From Paraconiothyrium sp. Pb-2020 (taxonomy: Eukaryota > Ascomycota > Dothideomycetes > Pleosporales > Didymosphaeriaceae), in contig JAJUBI010000006.1 in assembly GCA_022419385.1 (NCBI GenBank), positions 2,604,001 to 2,668,000 of the forward strand: DNA of 64,000 nt. Reading direction: 5' to 3'. Every line of letters starts with the position of its first letter. Position 1 is the stretch's first letter. Position numbers and translations under genes: made by a program. Positions 22,305 to 34,149 of the stretch are shown here, in pieces. The notes under the pieces are model-generated. The model ran no database searches. It was not told the DNA's origin and worked only from the letters and a program-made list of their open reading frames with translations.

Positions 22305-23630
22305 CTACCGCCCACTCCTAACACTAAACTTCGGCTCCCCATCCAAATCCACGCACAAAACTTTCTCCTCGCCCCTCCCACACGTTTCGAACAGACTCAC
22401 ACCCCCATTCTCGATCTTGATCACCGTGCTACTCCCCGCATAGCACACAGTTTTCTCCATGCCACATCTGTTAGCCAGCACAACGTACCACGGTCCAGGC
22501 AATTCTTTGCTGCGCTCAACGATAGGCTGGAATCGTTCGACCCAATAGGCGACTGTGGCGATGTCAGGGGAGGTGGGATCGGAAGCGATTTCGGAGGCGG
22601 TGAGGTAAGAGAGCCATGCCATGGAAACGACGATGAGGGGGGTTTCTCTTGGTGGAACAGCTTCGCCTGGAGTAATCAGAGGTCTGGGAGGAATGGATGC
22701 TAGCGCCGCAGTCGCAAATTCGTAGTCTGACCAGGGAGCGAGGAAGCGGTGAGGGTTTATGTCCATGCAGATGCCTTGGATGATAGGGCCAAGTCTGTTG
22801 AGATGTTGGATGTGGAAGCGGGCTGGAGGTTCAGCTGCCCATGTCTCATCTGTGTAGTAGAGGAATGACTTCCTGTAATTCTGGAGAATTTGGCCGGTTG
22901 GCGAGATTGTCACGGTGGAATTGTCTGAGATGCAGTTAGCAATTGCGGAGAGAGTGGGAAGAAGTGGGGACAGAATGGCTGATAGGATACTACGTGAAGG
23001 TGACGGTATGAATAAGCGAAAAGGTTTGTATGGAATGCGTGACGTACAGTTGATGGGTGGCGAGTCGGTTGTACGCTCAGGGTAGCCGATTGTTACATGG
23101 CAACTGTAGTGTTTTGCCACTTGGATTGCCCATTGTGTTGATATTCCTGCTGCTGTGGGTTCGAGATAGGGTATGATCTCTTCGAGAGAGTGGAAGTTGT
23201 AGCCTGGGCATAATTAGCATTTGAGCTCGTTTATATTATCTTCGCACTAGTCTGACTTCATTACAGTGCCTCGTGACAAGCTCTGGTATGCTGTGTTACC
23301 CGCAAGGAACATAAGCCGGTGCTTGTATTCATTTGGTGGGATTGGAGACACCAGGATAGTCACATGTGTTGTCTTGTCCGCCCAGATATAAGTCGTGACT
23401 GTTGGATAGAGCAGACAACTTTGTTGCACTCTTTCCAATCACTGTACGTTTGTGAAGAACCACGGCGCGAATGCCCGAAACGTACCTGAGAAGGCCATTT
23501 CTGGCAATATCAGCCAGTCCAGATCCACAGGCAGTTTTGACCGCTGGAGAAGGTCGTCCGCCCGCTTGATGTTCGCTTGCACTGTACCCACATCTGGGTC
23601 AAACTGTAGCAACGCAATCCTCATCTTCAC
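22305..23630 (-). CDS. NTA1: Protein N-terminal asparagine/glutamine amidase (nitrilase superfamily)
   Basis: Three exons read downward: 23630-23486, 23203-23048 and 22924-22305, giving 306 residues. The nitrilase triad is intact: E44 in LILPEMAFSG, K119 in NYRKSFLYYTDE and C153 in QGICMDINPHRF. The AFSGYNFHSLEEI junction across intron 1 and the YNSTVTISPTGQIL stretch across intron 2 are characteristic of the Nta1 branch. Nta1 deamidates N-terminal Asn and Gln to Asp and Glu, feeding the Arg/N-degron pathway. No targeting signal, so cytosolic. Intron 1 is 281 nt and intron 2 is 123 nt, both longer than usual for this window; no missing exon is needed, because the protein reads through without a gap. 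The family call is firm; assignment to NTA1 rather than another nitrilase is likely. Confidence 0.88.
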
Positions 23631-24075
23631 TTGTGCTCGCGAAACAGCTTGTGGGAGCTCTCCTGGGGTGTTCTTGGCTCGACGCTCGCGTGAGCTACCT
23701 TCTACGATGGTGCGGGCAGGTTAAGTTAGTGAACGGGGCGAAACCGCCGTCAAAAGATCCGCGCGCACTACCCCGAAGGTACCCAGGCACGTCCAGGCTA
23801 TCATGTAAAGCAATAGCCGCAAACAGATTTGGAATGGTCTAGCTCCAGCGTTGGGCTTCACATTGTCGATCGGGTGAATGTAGCGGGATGCGAGGTACCT
23901 GAAAGGGTCTAGAACGAAGGACTGCCCGGCCAATCACGACCCCCGTCTCATCGAGCTTGAGCCGAGCAAGCTATGACGCTATCATAACTTTTACCACGGT
24001 CTCACGAGAAGAGCGCGAGTTCAGGCACGCTCTTCTATGCGTTTTCCAATGCGGTAGTCGCTTGACTCAATTGTA
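23631..24075. other. Divergent intergenic region between NTA1 and COQ8
   Basis: About 445 bp between two genes reading away from each other, so it probably holds both promoters. No TATA element is evident and no reading frame is convincing. Confidence 0.5.
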
Positions 24076-26869
24076 ATGGCGGGTAGACGGCTCATCGACG
24101 CGGCGAAGCTGTTCAATGCCTCGAAAGGCATCGCGCAGCAGCATCTAAAGCTCCGTTCGCAGCAGCTCGACGTCTACACCAAGACATCCTCCATCGCCAA
24201 GGTTGCGAAGAATCAGACGGACCGGATCACCTTGACGCTCGAAGCCGCGCGGGCTCTTTCACAGCGGCTGAACGAGGAAGTACCGAAATATGCTTCGGCG
24301 GCGACACAACGCGCGACAGCTTCACAGGATGAGGAGATCCCAAGAAGACATACTGTGATGGAGGAGAAGCCGAGGCAAGGGACTGAGACAGGCTTGGAAC
24401 AGGACCATCATTATGATCGGTCGGGGAGGAACACGACGGCAGAAGCACCAGCTGAGGGAGAGCTGGGTGTGCGGCAAGAGGAGGCTGAACGAGCGCCGAT
24501 GCCGGATGGCACGATTCCTTCTGCCGGGGTGAATCTGGGGGAAGATACAAGAGGGCAAGATACGTCCAACCAACGACCAGTACCGAGGGCTTCCAAAGAG
24601 CCGCTCGCGAAGGAACATCACACGAGGCCGAAGGATGGTGAGTGCATGCAACCCGTGGAGTCGAGGGCGTCTAGTATACCGTTGCCAAGCAAGCCCCCCG
24701 GTGCTTCAGTAGACAAGGTTATGTCCGCAGACCAGATGCGCGCTCAACACGAAGAATCCGACCAGATCCCTTCACATGTGCACGAGCCGTACTGCCCCTC
24801 CCCCGCTCCACGAATACAGAAACTACAGGATGGACATGATCGGGATGTCTTCTACTCTAGATCAGTCGAATCGAAGCCGACCGCCGTTCCGTTCCCGAAG
24901 ACTCAAATACCTAGATATGGCGAGACTCATCAGGAGAGCGACATTCACGTCAGAGACGAACGGCTGAACCAGGATGTATACTACTCTGTGGCCGAGCCCG
25001 ATCAGGAGCAGATGCAGAAGGAGGATATCCCAGAACGAACAGCTGTGCCAGAGCAGGATAAAGTACCGGAGGGCATCAACACAGATGTGTTCCGCACAAA
25101 TCGGGTCGCAAAGATGCTCGGAGGGAACCCCTACCAACAAAAGCCTCATCTCGATCTGAAGAGCGCTGCCCGTACGCCCCGTGATCACACGAAGACCGCA
25201 CAGGGCCACGATCAAGACACTTTCAATGTTCGGAGAACCGAAGAAAGTCAGCCATCTAAGCCGGAAGAACACCTTCACCAAGCGCAGCTATACAAGTCAG
25301 AAGAACCACTCCATCATGAACAACCTGCAACAACAACAATAACAGAAACAGAGAAGGAGATGCATGCACTAGCTTCGCAGCTCGCAAAGGACACCGAAGC
25401 AGGCTCATCGCCTGTCTCTGAGGTAAGCGCCTGCCGCTCTTACATCAGACATGAAGCATGCTGATATACTAACAGTGCCACCGCAGATATCCAGTGAAGT
25501 GATTCACGAGCCGCAAAAAGTACGCTACGAACTACGAGAGTCACGGGTACCATCTTCTCGATTCGGCCGCTTGTGGCAATACGCGGGCCTGGGTACAAGC
25601 ATGGCGTTTGGCGCTGTTGGAGAGAGCCTCAGACGCGTCACGGGCACTGCTGCAGCAAATGGAGGTTCGCTTATGCTGAGCCCGGGGAATCTCGAAATAT
25701 TGGTTGCGAAGCTTTCACGAATGCGAGGTGCAGCTCTGAAGCTAGGCCAGATCATCAGCTTCCAGGACATCAAGATGCTACCCCCGGCTATTCATGAAGT
25801 CCTACAACGCGTACAAGACAGCGCAGACTATATGCCTGCCTGGCAGCGCGATAAGGTCCTCGCAAACAACCTCGGCAGCGAGTGGCGAGATCTGTTCGAG
25901 TCATTTGATGAGAAGCCCATTGCAGCAGCGTCAATTGGCCAGGTCCATAAGGCTGTCCTCAAATCTACGGGGCAGGTCGTAGCGGTCAAAGTCCAGTATC
26001 CAGGCGTAGCCGACTCCATCGACTCTGACCTCAACAATCTATCCATCCTACTCACCGCCTCACGCCTCTTACCTAAAGGTCTCTTCCTCGACCGCACTAT
26101 CGCCAATGCCCGCACAGAGCTAGCCTGGGAATGCGATTATGTGCGCGAAGCCGAGTGGCAAGAGCGCTTCCGCGACGCCCTCGCTGACGACCCTTCCGTG
26201 TTTAAAGTACCCAAGACCTTCCCTGAAGCCTGTGGCCGGCAGGTCCTCACCGCGGAGCTCGTCTACGGCGTCGGGGTCGCGAAACTACCTGCCCTCAGCC
26301 AGGAGAAACGCGACTGGATCGGTACACAGATCCTACGATTGTGCCTTCGAGAGATTGTAGAATTCAAGTTCATGCAGACAGATCCCAATTGGACGAATTT
26401 CCTCTACAATGATAAAGATCACAAGATTGAGCTCCTCGACTTCGGTGCATCGCGCGAATATTCCGATGAGTTCGTAGATCCGTACATCAATGTGCTCATC
26501 GCAGCTTCTAAGGACGACCGCACAGCTATCCGCGACCTGTCCCTGCAGCTCGGATACCTCACTGGCGCGGAATCTCAACCCATGCTCGACGCACACATAC
26601 AGTCTGTTCTCACACTGGCAGAGCCGTTCCAGGTTTCTGGGCCCGAGGTGTACGATTTCAGGAATCAGACGATCACGGATAGGGTGAGGGGATTGATTCC
26701 GGTGATGGTAAGGGAGAGACTAGCGCCGCCGCCCGAGGAGACGTACAGTCTGCATCGGAAACTGAGCGGTGCCTTCCTGCTGTGTGCGAGGTTAGGAAGC
26801 AGGGTGCCATGTCGCGAGTTGTTCGAAAAAGCCGTTCAGACGTATCGCAAGGGTGAGATGCGGAAGTGA
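24076..26869 (+). CDS. COQ8: COQ8/ABC1 atypical kinase of coenzyme Q biosynthesis, with long N-terminal extension
   Basis: Two exons, 24076-25422 and 25487-26869, giving 909 residues. Exon 2 holds the UbiB/ADCK domain: the KxGQ helix (AALKLGQIISFQD, near residue 529), the A-rich loop replacing the P-loop (AAASIGQVHKA, near 596), the lysine of VAVKVQYPG (near 615), the ECDYVREAEWQ segment, DPNWTNFLYN and the DFG motif (LLDFGAS, near 766). COQ8 acts on the matrix side of the inner membrane and supports assembly of the CoQ synthesis complex through ATPase activity. Exon 1 encodes about 449 mostly disordered residues rich in Glu, Gln, Pro and Arg, with repeated short elements HDRDVFYS, LNQDVYYS, INTDVFRT and HDQDTFNV. 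The N terminus is basic and could direct mitochondrial import. A 64-nt intron with branch CTAAC joins the parts exactly. Confidence 0.93.
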
Positions 26870-27339
26870 GAGCTCGCAAAGAGCGGCCAAAGTTTTACTG
26901 TGTCATAATGTACATATTTCTCATCTCCACATAGCTTTACATTTCCGGAGTTGCGGTTTCGCATCACGTGTCTTTGTGTTTTCTACATCGACCAATCCAT
27001 ATCCTATCTGTTTTCAAATCGCAACTTGACAGCCACAACTCAGCTTCCTTCCTTCATTCCAAGAACCACATATGGTAGCATCTGAAGGCATACTGTGACG
27101 CCGTTATCTCCTTGACGTCTGTTCTACTTCAGATCTACTACTCTCGCTCCTCTCGCGTAGCCTTTGCAAAGATTACAGCAAAACACCGTCTACGCGCAAC
27201 CCCGTAGCCTCACCTTTTTCCTGATCAATCTACCTCTCATATAAACATCATAGCACAAGACGACAGAGTAATAGACTTCGGTGCTTAAATCCTCTTCTGG
27301 ACCTAGGACTAAAGGAGCAGCACTGATGCTCTACCTAAG

Positions 27340-27459
27340 ACGAGCATGATGAAGACTTTGATGCGGAGGACGAGCTCGCCGAGCTAGAGCATGGGAAAGA
27401 AAATGATATCGATGACGCGGGAAATGAGCATAACCTCGAAGGCATCTTTCCGCCTTAGT
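27340..27459 (+). pseudogene. Possible orphan acidic terminal exon
   Basis: From a possible acceptor (ACCTAAG at 27333-27339) an open frame of 39 residues runs to a TAG at 27457-27459. It is strikingly acidic, with segments such as DEHDEDFDAEDELAELEHG and NDIDDAGNEHN, and looks like coding sequence rather than chance. An in-frame stop lies just upstream and there is no start codon, so it can only be a terminal exon of an unrecognised gene or a relic of one. I could not find the upstream exons. Confidence 0.3.
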
Positions 27460-30011
27460 ACTCCCACGCCCCATCCCCCTAATCTTCTCCCTCTCAAGAG
27501 CGCTCTTCACTGTCTCAGCTGTCACCTTGTAAAAAGCCACCGTTTCGGCTTCCTCCGGGGGGCTGTCGCACATCCCCGCCAATCTGTTTCCGTTCTGGCC
27601 TCAACCTCTTCTTATCTGTCCCACTGTCACCGTATCCATACCGGCCTGTTTGACCAGGATTGTGCTTACGCAGCAACCAAGAAACCTTCTCCGTCCTGCC
27701 CGCCTCAACACGCGCCTTACTTCTTCGCAAAAAATGCTTCGTCGTCGAATCTACCTACGATCACCTTCCTGTCTCGAAGTTCGGCAGCTCTGGAAGTTTG
27801 CTGTCCTATTCTATTGTACGCCTCCTATGACGATCGTTGTCAGACACGGTACTTCTAAGGACGCTCGCGGGTGGAAGAGGAGCTGAACTAGTTCCATCTT
27901 GGCGTAGGTCCTGCGTTGAGGTCAGAATGAGTCTCACTCACAACGCGACGAGGTTAGTGGAGGTTTAAGCGACGCATCCGCAGCATGATTGTGAACCTAG
28001 AAGATATCACAAATAATAATATTCGAATTGCGAGCTGATCATGAAGATACTGAATGTCCTACGTCATTTTGCCAATGTTTTAGTGCAGTGATCGACTGGG
28101 TAGAGGATTTCTTTTTTGGGAAGGCTCGGAATGAAAAAGGGGGTCGAAAAGTGTGGATGCAGACTGCAGGATAGTTCGTCATGTAGCTGGAGCAACTCTC
28201 AGCAGTTCACCATGCGTCCTGAAGGCCGGCTCAAACCTCCTTGCTATATCCGCCCTCCACGTCCGCACTTTCACCATCTTCAGCCCTTTCCCCTTCTCGA
28301 GATATGGATTCTGAACACTGGAATTTGCTTACCCCAGGTAAAAACATCATATTTGTCGACAATGTGATAACTTTAGCCCTTCCCCGGCCCGCCCATCATC
28401 TCGAGATCCATCAGATACTTCCACTGCGCGATGTTTTTGTACTCTTACTCTTCGCTATGGATTATACCTCGTATATGTACCCATTGTTGTTAACGAGGTA
28501 GATGATTACGCCAAGTTGTGCTTGATGACCGTACTCAACTTGTTGCACGGAGGCTTAGAGGCTGCCGTTACATTCGAAGAGAGACACTGGTACGGCCAAC
28601 AGTCTTGAGTTCGCGCTGTGTAGAGAAGATGCCTTGGGCGGCAGGAAGCAGGTGACCAATGCTTAAGTAGATTGGAGGGTTACTTGATTAGGTGTGTGGA
28701 GGGAGGCCGGGGAGTGGTATGGTAATCGTGCAGATAATAGTATCTTGAGGACGGAAGTGGGGGTATAGGCGGAAGTAGGACTTGACTTACTCAATGGGCA
28801 CGGGTGGATTCGGTGGGCTGTACATCCCGCAATTAGGGCAAGAAGAGCACTATTGCGGGTTTGGGTAGGCGTGAAAGGTTGGTTTCATCTAATAGTTTTT
28901 AGAGGAGAGTCTTCAGGTGTAGAGAATACGGTTTGTTTCTAATATTGATGGCTTTACGGTGGAGAGATGTAAAGATTTCTATTAGAGGAATGCTTGTGTG
29001 ATTCTGTGTATTCAAATTAGTAGGGAAAGGACTGGGGAAAAGACCAGATCCGCAGTGTTAGTATAATACGCAAAGTCGAGCGTCCCGAGATTCCCCGCGT
29101 TAACACTATAACAATTAAGTGATAAGCCATCGGAGATGCCACGTCCGGATGTGTAGCTTAGCATCGGGAAGTCTGTGACCCGTTCAATCTCGTTGACTTA
29201 ACAACGATGTGGTCTGGCGCTGCTGATACACCAACCAGGATACAAAGTTGCTTCGAAGCATACATGCGATTTGAAACCGTTCGACGATGTATGCTTCGAA
29301 ATCCTATTCATCTGTCGGAGGCAGAATATCCATCGGAGTGGTTCAATGATTCGTCTGGCACTTGAGCTGTTACCGCATCGCTGGGCATCTCCAGGTACAC
29401 TGCTTAGCTTTCTTGAACCCATACTTGTAGTGTGTGATGTACAAGTCGCGGTGCAGGTTCGGGCTAGAAGATAGCTTGTGCAACTGTATAGTCATCCACA
29501 TGTCGGCGTGCACTCTCAAATGGGCGTCACCTAGACTGCGCTGAGCAATGTCTCCGGTCCTACACGATTCCCGTGCTGGACATCCTACGGTATGTAGACT
29601 ATGATGTCAACTTTTCTGGTTGCACAAGCCATCGCTAAGACTATCCTGGCCGAAGGTTCCATCACCACTTTGGGTGCATTGAGCCGTTAAGGTCCAAGGT
29701 TCTATATCCGTGATATGGGATTTGACAGCTGGTCCAAGAGCTACCAAAGCGCCGGGGGCAAGCGACACTACCTATAATAACGAAGTCGTCCACAAACTAA
29801 TTCAGACCATCAGGAAGTGACACTCGGCGAATAAATGCTCCGAAAACGGGGTGAACTTTGTTCTTGAAGGCTGACAGGATAGGTAACGCAATGGACGTGC
29901 CGGAGCGAACTCAGCGTATGGTCCCACTACAGCATTAGGATCACTATTTCCAACACCTTACTTGGTGGATAGGACGGGTAAGCCCTTGGTCCTAGCGCAA
30001 CCGTCCGCAGG

Positions 30012-30278
30012 ATGACCAGCGTTCAGCTCGTTGCAATTGTCGATCCATGGCAGGCCTGCGGGCTTCAACCGATCCAGTGCGAGAAGGAGACACCCTGTCG
30101 CAGTGTGGTCAAAAAAGCACAGGCGGGCGATGATACGGGAAACTCACAGCGCACGGATTGGTTCAAGCGGGTGAACAGACAGGTGGCCAAGCTTCACCGT
30201 TTTGCGGCTCATATCGGCGGTCATCGGACGTGGGGCTATTATTTCAAGGCAGCTTGTGAAGCAAGTGGATGCAAATAA
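30012..30278 (+). CDS. Hypothetical protein, 88 residues
   Basis: An ATG-initiated frame of 88 residues in gene-poor DNA. Its amphipathic, amino-acid-balanced segments (DWFKRVNRQVAKLHRFAAHI and WGYYFKAACEASG) look more protein-like than the surrounding frames. No family recognised, no signal peptide, no membrane helix, and no flanking exon could be joined. It may be a remnant of a larger gene or a chance frame. Confidence 0.25.
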   Translation: MTSVQLVAIVDPWQACGLQPIQCEKETPCRSVVKKAQAGDDTGNSQRTDWFKRVNRQVAKLHRFAAHIGGHRTWGYYFKAACEASGCK

Positions 30279-31691
30279 CGGGCGTACGCAGAGACAGAAG
30301 GGTATTCAGTATCTTGCACTTCGTAGATCGAGGAAGAATGATGGATGCAACCTTCCGAAGAGCGGAGGGTTGTACCACAAGATAGCAATCGCGACCGTGC
30401 CATCCCCCCAGAGCGCGCGGCAGTTGTTCCTACTGCATGCATCCAGGCAGCATCATCTTCCTCCTCCGCTTCTTCGATGTGCACGAGATTTGTCACAATA
30501 GTGCTGATGCGAAAGCCTATGGATGCCCTACATCCCACGTCTTAGTGTAAATGCCGGAACGCCCCACGCACGCATCGGGACCGACCCCGACGCCCAACCT
30601 CTTTTCTCCTACGGCCTCATCATCGTTCCATCAACATCGACTCTTTTTGACCTCGTTCCACTCTTGCATACGAACCGTTTCAATAAGGTCTCGGAGAATT
30701 ATCCAAAATGATGCATGACCCTGGGTCCTTGGGCTGTCTCTTATGTTATTCTGAAACACAAAGGGAGTAGGAAAACTCGGGCGCTTGTTAGGCGCTCTCT
30801 CGCTAAATCAAGGTCAGCTATGCAGCGAACAAAGGCGACAAGCAACATAACAGATAGTACACCCCAGGGTAAATCACCCTACAATGAGTGTCTAAAATTG
30901 CGAGATAGGACGGTTTCGTCGGTGCTCACATGCAAGAGGTCCTGCCGCCAAGAAGTTCGAGATGGGCACCCCGGCCCCTGTGAAACGCGTCTTGTCAATT
31001 TATCTCCTGGAACACCAGGTGGTATTCTACGCAAAGCTTCATTGTTGTGATGAAGCTCTGAACGGACAAGCAGATGTAGCTTTGAGCTGTGTCGTTGTCT
31101 GGATGTAGCCACGTATTGACAGTTTTGTCAAATCGCGGATTTCGTTGCGGCTTTTCTGTGGCCTTATTCGCGAAAAGCTTGCGTCAGATACTTTCCTCAG
31201 GAACGTTCGAAGTAGGTCTCGCTTTCTGTCTGAGGCTCATAGCGGCTAAACCCACCGGACGTCATTCGCTGGGGCACTTTCGCGCCTCCCCATGCTTGGG
31301 CACATCGTTACCAACAGGCGTAAACCATACTTCGATCAATGCATGACCTTCTAGCGAGGATCCTTCCAAGGATACCCCCCGGCTCGGAACCTCAATATCC
31401 AGCGTCTAAAGTTTAGTCGAGGAGAATATGAAAGCGGCTCAGGCACCCTTCTAACGTCGCAGGCTCTGTCAACGAATTTACACAATGAGGCGGGGATAGG
31501 AAGTCGATGCAGAAAGATGACATTATTAGACTAGATATATCTCCTCACGTCTTTCTCCACATTCTTTTGTACGGACGTTCTCCGTTCGCTCGTTGTTCAC
31601 AGAGTTGATCTCTGGATGTCATACTAATGCTTTAATCTTTTCTCTCCTCTGCGAAGTTGAACTTCGCTGCTACAGTACAGTAATAGCCACC

Positions 31692-33513
31692 ATGGCGCAA
31701 ACACTTTCATTTTCACCACTGGCCTTGGACCTTCCGAGCTCTCGTATGAGCGTCGACTTTTCGGTATTTACAGCAACGCATCCACAAATACCACAAGCCA
31801 AACCGGGCAGACAAGCACCGCCTATTGCGGCTATAAAACCAATCCCGCGCAAACCCATTGCGCGACACGTTCCTTTACCCAATGTCCGAGAAGAACCGGA
31901 AGCAGTCAACAGTCTAGCTTCACAGAAATCGCGCAAGTGGCCATGGGCTCGACAACAACTCTCCGGCAGAGACTCACCAGACACTGTGCTGTCAAGGACA
32001 AACTCCAGCGCATCCACGGCTTCATCCGCGTCATCAGCATCCGCGGGTACGTCATCGGTCTTTTCTCGCGATCAATCAAGATCCACTTCTCGCACCTCGC
32101 TCTCGTCAGTGGGGTACATTACATCCTCTCCCAGACCATCAGCAAACAAGCGAGTGAGTCTATCGTCGCTACCAGTATCGCTGATTGAGTCTATTTTGGC
32201 ATATGCTCTATGTCTTCCATTGACGGTGTCCGTTGGCCCACAATGCTCCGACCATCGTCATATGCAATATCGCTACCACCGAGCCGGACTAGACTACATC
32301 GACCTTCAATTGATCCGCAAGCATCCACTGTTTCTTGTATCTCACTATATCCGGGAGGTTGCGCTAGATGTATTCCATGAAAAATGCAACTTCGTCGTCG
32401 ACTTCCACAGGATATATCACACGAAAGTCTCCTCGACCATCAACGACAATTTGAAGGCTTACGAGAGGTTTTGGATCTCTGAAGGACCGCCAAAGATGGT
32501 CGCGGATACTTTGCATAGGCTTTCGAGGCTATATCTCCGCCTTCCTGTTCCTAGCTGCGAGAACGGCAGCCACCGAGGCCGCGATGAGAGTGACTGGATG
32601 GATGGCAGCGACGGGCAAGGCGGTGGTAATTGGAAGATCAAAAGCATGAAACGAGAACAAGTAGACGCTTCAAGGGTACTGCGATGCTTAGATTCGGTTA
32701 TGACGCTGGTTATGACTGGTACTTCCACAACGGAGGCGCGCGGACGAAAAACCAACTTATCCCGGGGCACCTCACTGAGGCGCAGTCTCTCGAGAGCAAG
32801 AAGTAAGAGCCGTGGGCGTCATTCCGAGAGCCGCAGTGAATCCAGGCAAGGTGGCGACGATGAAGAGAAGCGACGACTCAAACGGCTCGAAGTAACGCTC
32901 GTTAAGAAAAGCTCTCACGTCATGGTATTGCCGGAGACGCTAGCCTTGATCAAACTCCTGCGTTCTGTCCCAGTCAACGGCTTCACGAAGTACTTCTTCG
33001 AATTGGAGGAACAGCAAGTCATTTGGGCTATTAAACATCGCAAGAAGTGGCAGGGTTTCGAGCCTGACGGAACGAGACTTCTTAATGGTATGCGCAAGGC
33101 GCTCTTCGATTGGCGACTCTGTTTACTGACTTCAACCAGATTTACAGAGCCTCACAATCGCTGACATTCCCATCGAACCCATTCGCACCCCTACACAGTT
33201 CAAGTTCGTCAAGGTTGACAACACCGGAAAGCTACAACTATCCGATACACCCATCATCGTGCTAGAGCGACAAGCTAAAGAAGAGAACTCACAACCTGTG
33301 CCCCAAACGTCAGCTGCACGACGCATAGGCTTACCATGGGCACGTAAGAAGACTCACGCACGCAAAAACAGCAACGACAGTTTTACAATCATGATCGACC
33401 AAGGCAAAGAAAAGGTAGGAAGCAGTGGCACGAGTACTTCGGGGCGCAACAACCCGCCATCCGTTGACGAGCTAAAGAAGATCGCGGAGGACATCAAGAA
33501 TGGATTATATTGA
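31692..33513 (+). CDS. F-box-like fungal protein with Ser-rich and RS-rich segments
   Basis: Two exons, 31692-33087 and 33140-33513, giving 589 residues. The 52-nt intron (GTATGC...CCAG, branch ACTGAC) joins RLLN to DLQSLTIAD in frame. I start at the ATG at 31692 (Kozak-like GCCACCATGG); the frame is open upstream but lacks an ATG. Residues 1-160 are disordered and Ser/Thr/Pro-rich. Around residue 165 the segment SLPVSLIESILAYAL has the shape of an F-box start. A family-specific body follows (YRYHRAGLDYIDLQLIRKHP, VSHYIREVALDVFHEKC). An Arg/Ser stretch (SLRRSLSRARSKSRGRHSES) interrupts it near residue 385. Probably a fungal-only substrate adaptor or cytosolic regulator; the F-box call is tentative. 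Confidence 0.75.
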
Positions 33514-33912
33514 CATACGAATTACTATATTAGAGCTGAAGAGATCGCTTGACATCTATATTGATAGGAAGTAATCTATCTAACAAGAGGAGAAGAGTGC
33601 TGGGCACTCTGTAATATTTCCAGCGCACCGTCACCCCTACTTTCTCGATCTACATGTGTGATATTGTACGTAGATAGCATACAAGTCATTAGCCTAATGA
33701 CCGTAGAAGCTAGCAAAGTATGCCCACCCCATTCTTGATTGTTCCGTGATATCAAGAACATGTACATGGCAAGTCATAATGATCAAGAACCAAAAGGAAA
33801 CATAAATTATTCGAGTACCGCTCCCATGCTGAACATGTAACCCCAAAGTTGAGATGAAGCTTGTACCCTAAGCCATTCTGTCCAGCGCAAAGCTCCGCCA
33901 ACTTAAGCTAAC
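33514..33912. other. Intergenic between convergent genes
   Basis: AT-rich 3' flanks of the F-box-like gene and the first small Cys-rich gene. No other gene seen. Confidence 0.5.
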
Positions 33913-34149
33913 TTAGACTTTGACATTAATGTGAGCCCACTGTGGTAGTCGCCCGGCTCTACAGTCACCACAAAGGCCTTCCAGACAGTCGTTTGGCGGA
34001 GCGTCCAAGATCCATTGCAAATTGTCCTTTGGCATTGAGACCATTCTGCATCCGGGCCCTTTGCTGGTGAGTCCTGCGCATAGTTTGGGCGTCCCGTACG
34101 TCTCTTTATGACCGCAAGCTTGGTACTTTCGATAAATAATCTGGCACAT
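33913..34149 (-). CDS. Small Cys-rich protein, MC-Y-CGH family, member A
   Basis: Intronless frame of 78 residues starting MCQIIYRKYQACGHKETYG. Seven cysteines at 2, 12, 24, 34, 55, 60 and 63, with CGH at 12-14 and a C-x2-C pair (LCGDC) near the end. No signal peptide, so it is probably intracellular. The spaced Cys/His residues suggest a small zinc-binding fold. Two further genes within 2.1 kb (34770-34952 and 36008-36208) share the MC...Y..C start and the late C-x2-C pair. I recall similar uncharacterised small proteins starting MC and carrying CGH in other Pezizomycotina; no function is known to me. Confidence 0.65.
   Translation of the reverse strand: MCQIIYRKYQACGHKETYGTPKLCAGLTSKGPGCRMVSMPKDNLQWILDAPPNDCLEGLCGDCRAGRLPQWAHINVKV

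Larger units (their letters stand above)
26870..31691. other. Gene-poor block of about 4.8 kb
   Basis: The largest interval without a secure gene. The first 400 bp resemble a pyrimidine-rich leader or promoter. Two possible coding remnants are listed separately (27340-27459 and 30012-30278). Otherwise I see no transposase, reverse transcriptase, long terminal repeat or tandem array. The last 150 bp before 31692 form the leader of the F-box-like gene, with a Kozak-like GCCACCATGG at the start. Confidence 0.5.
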
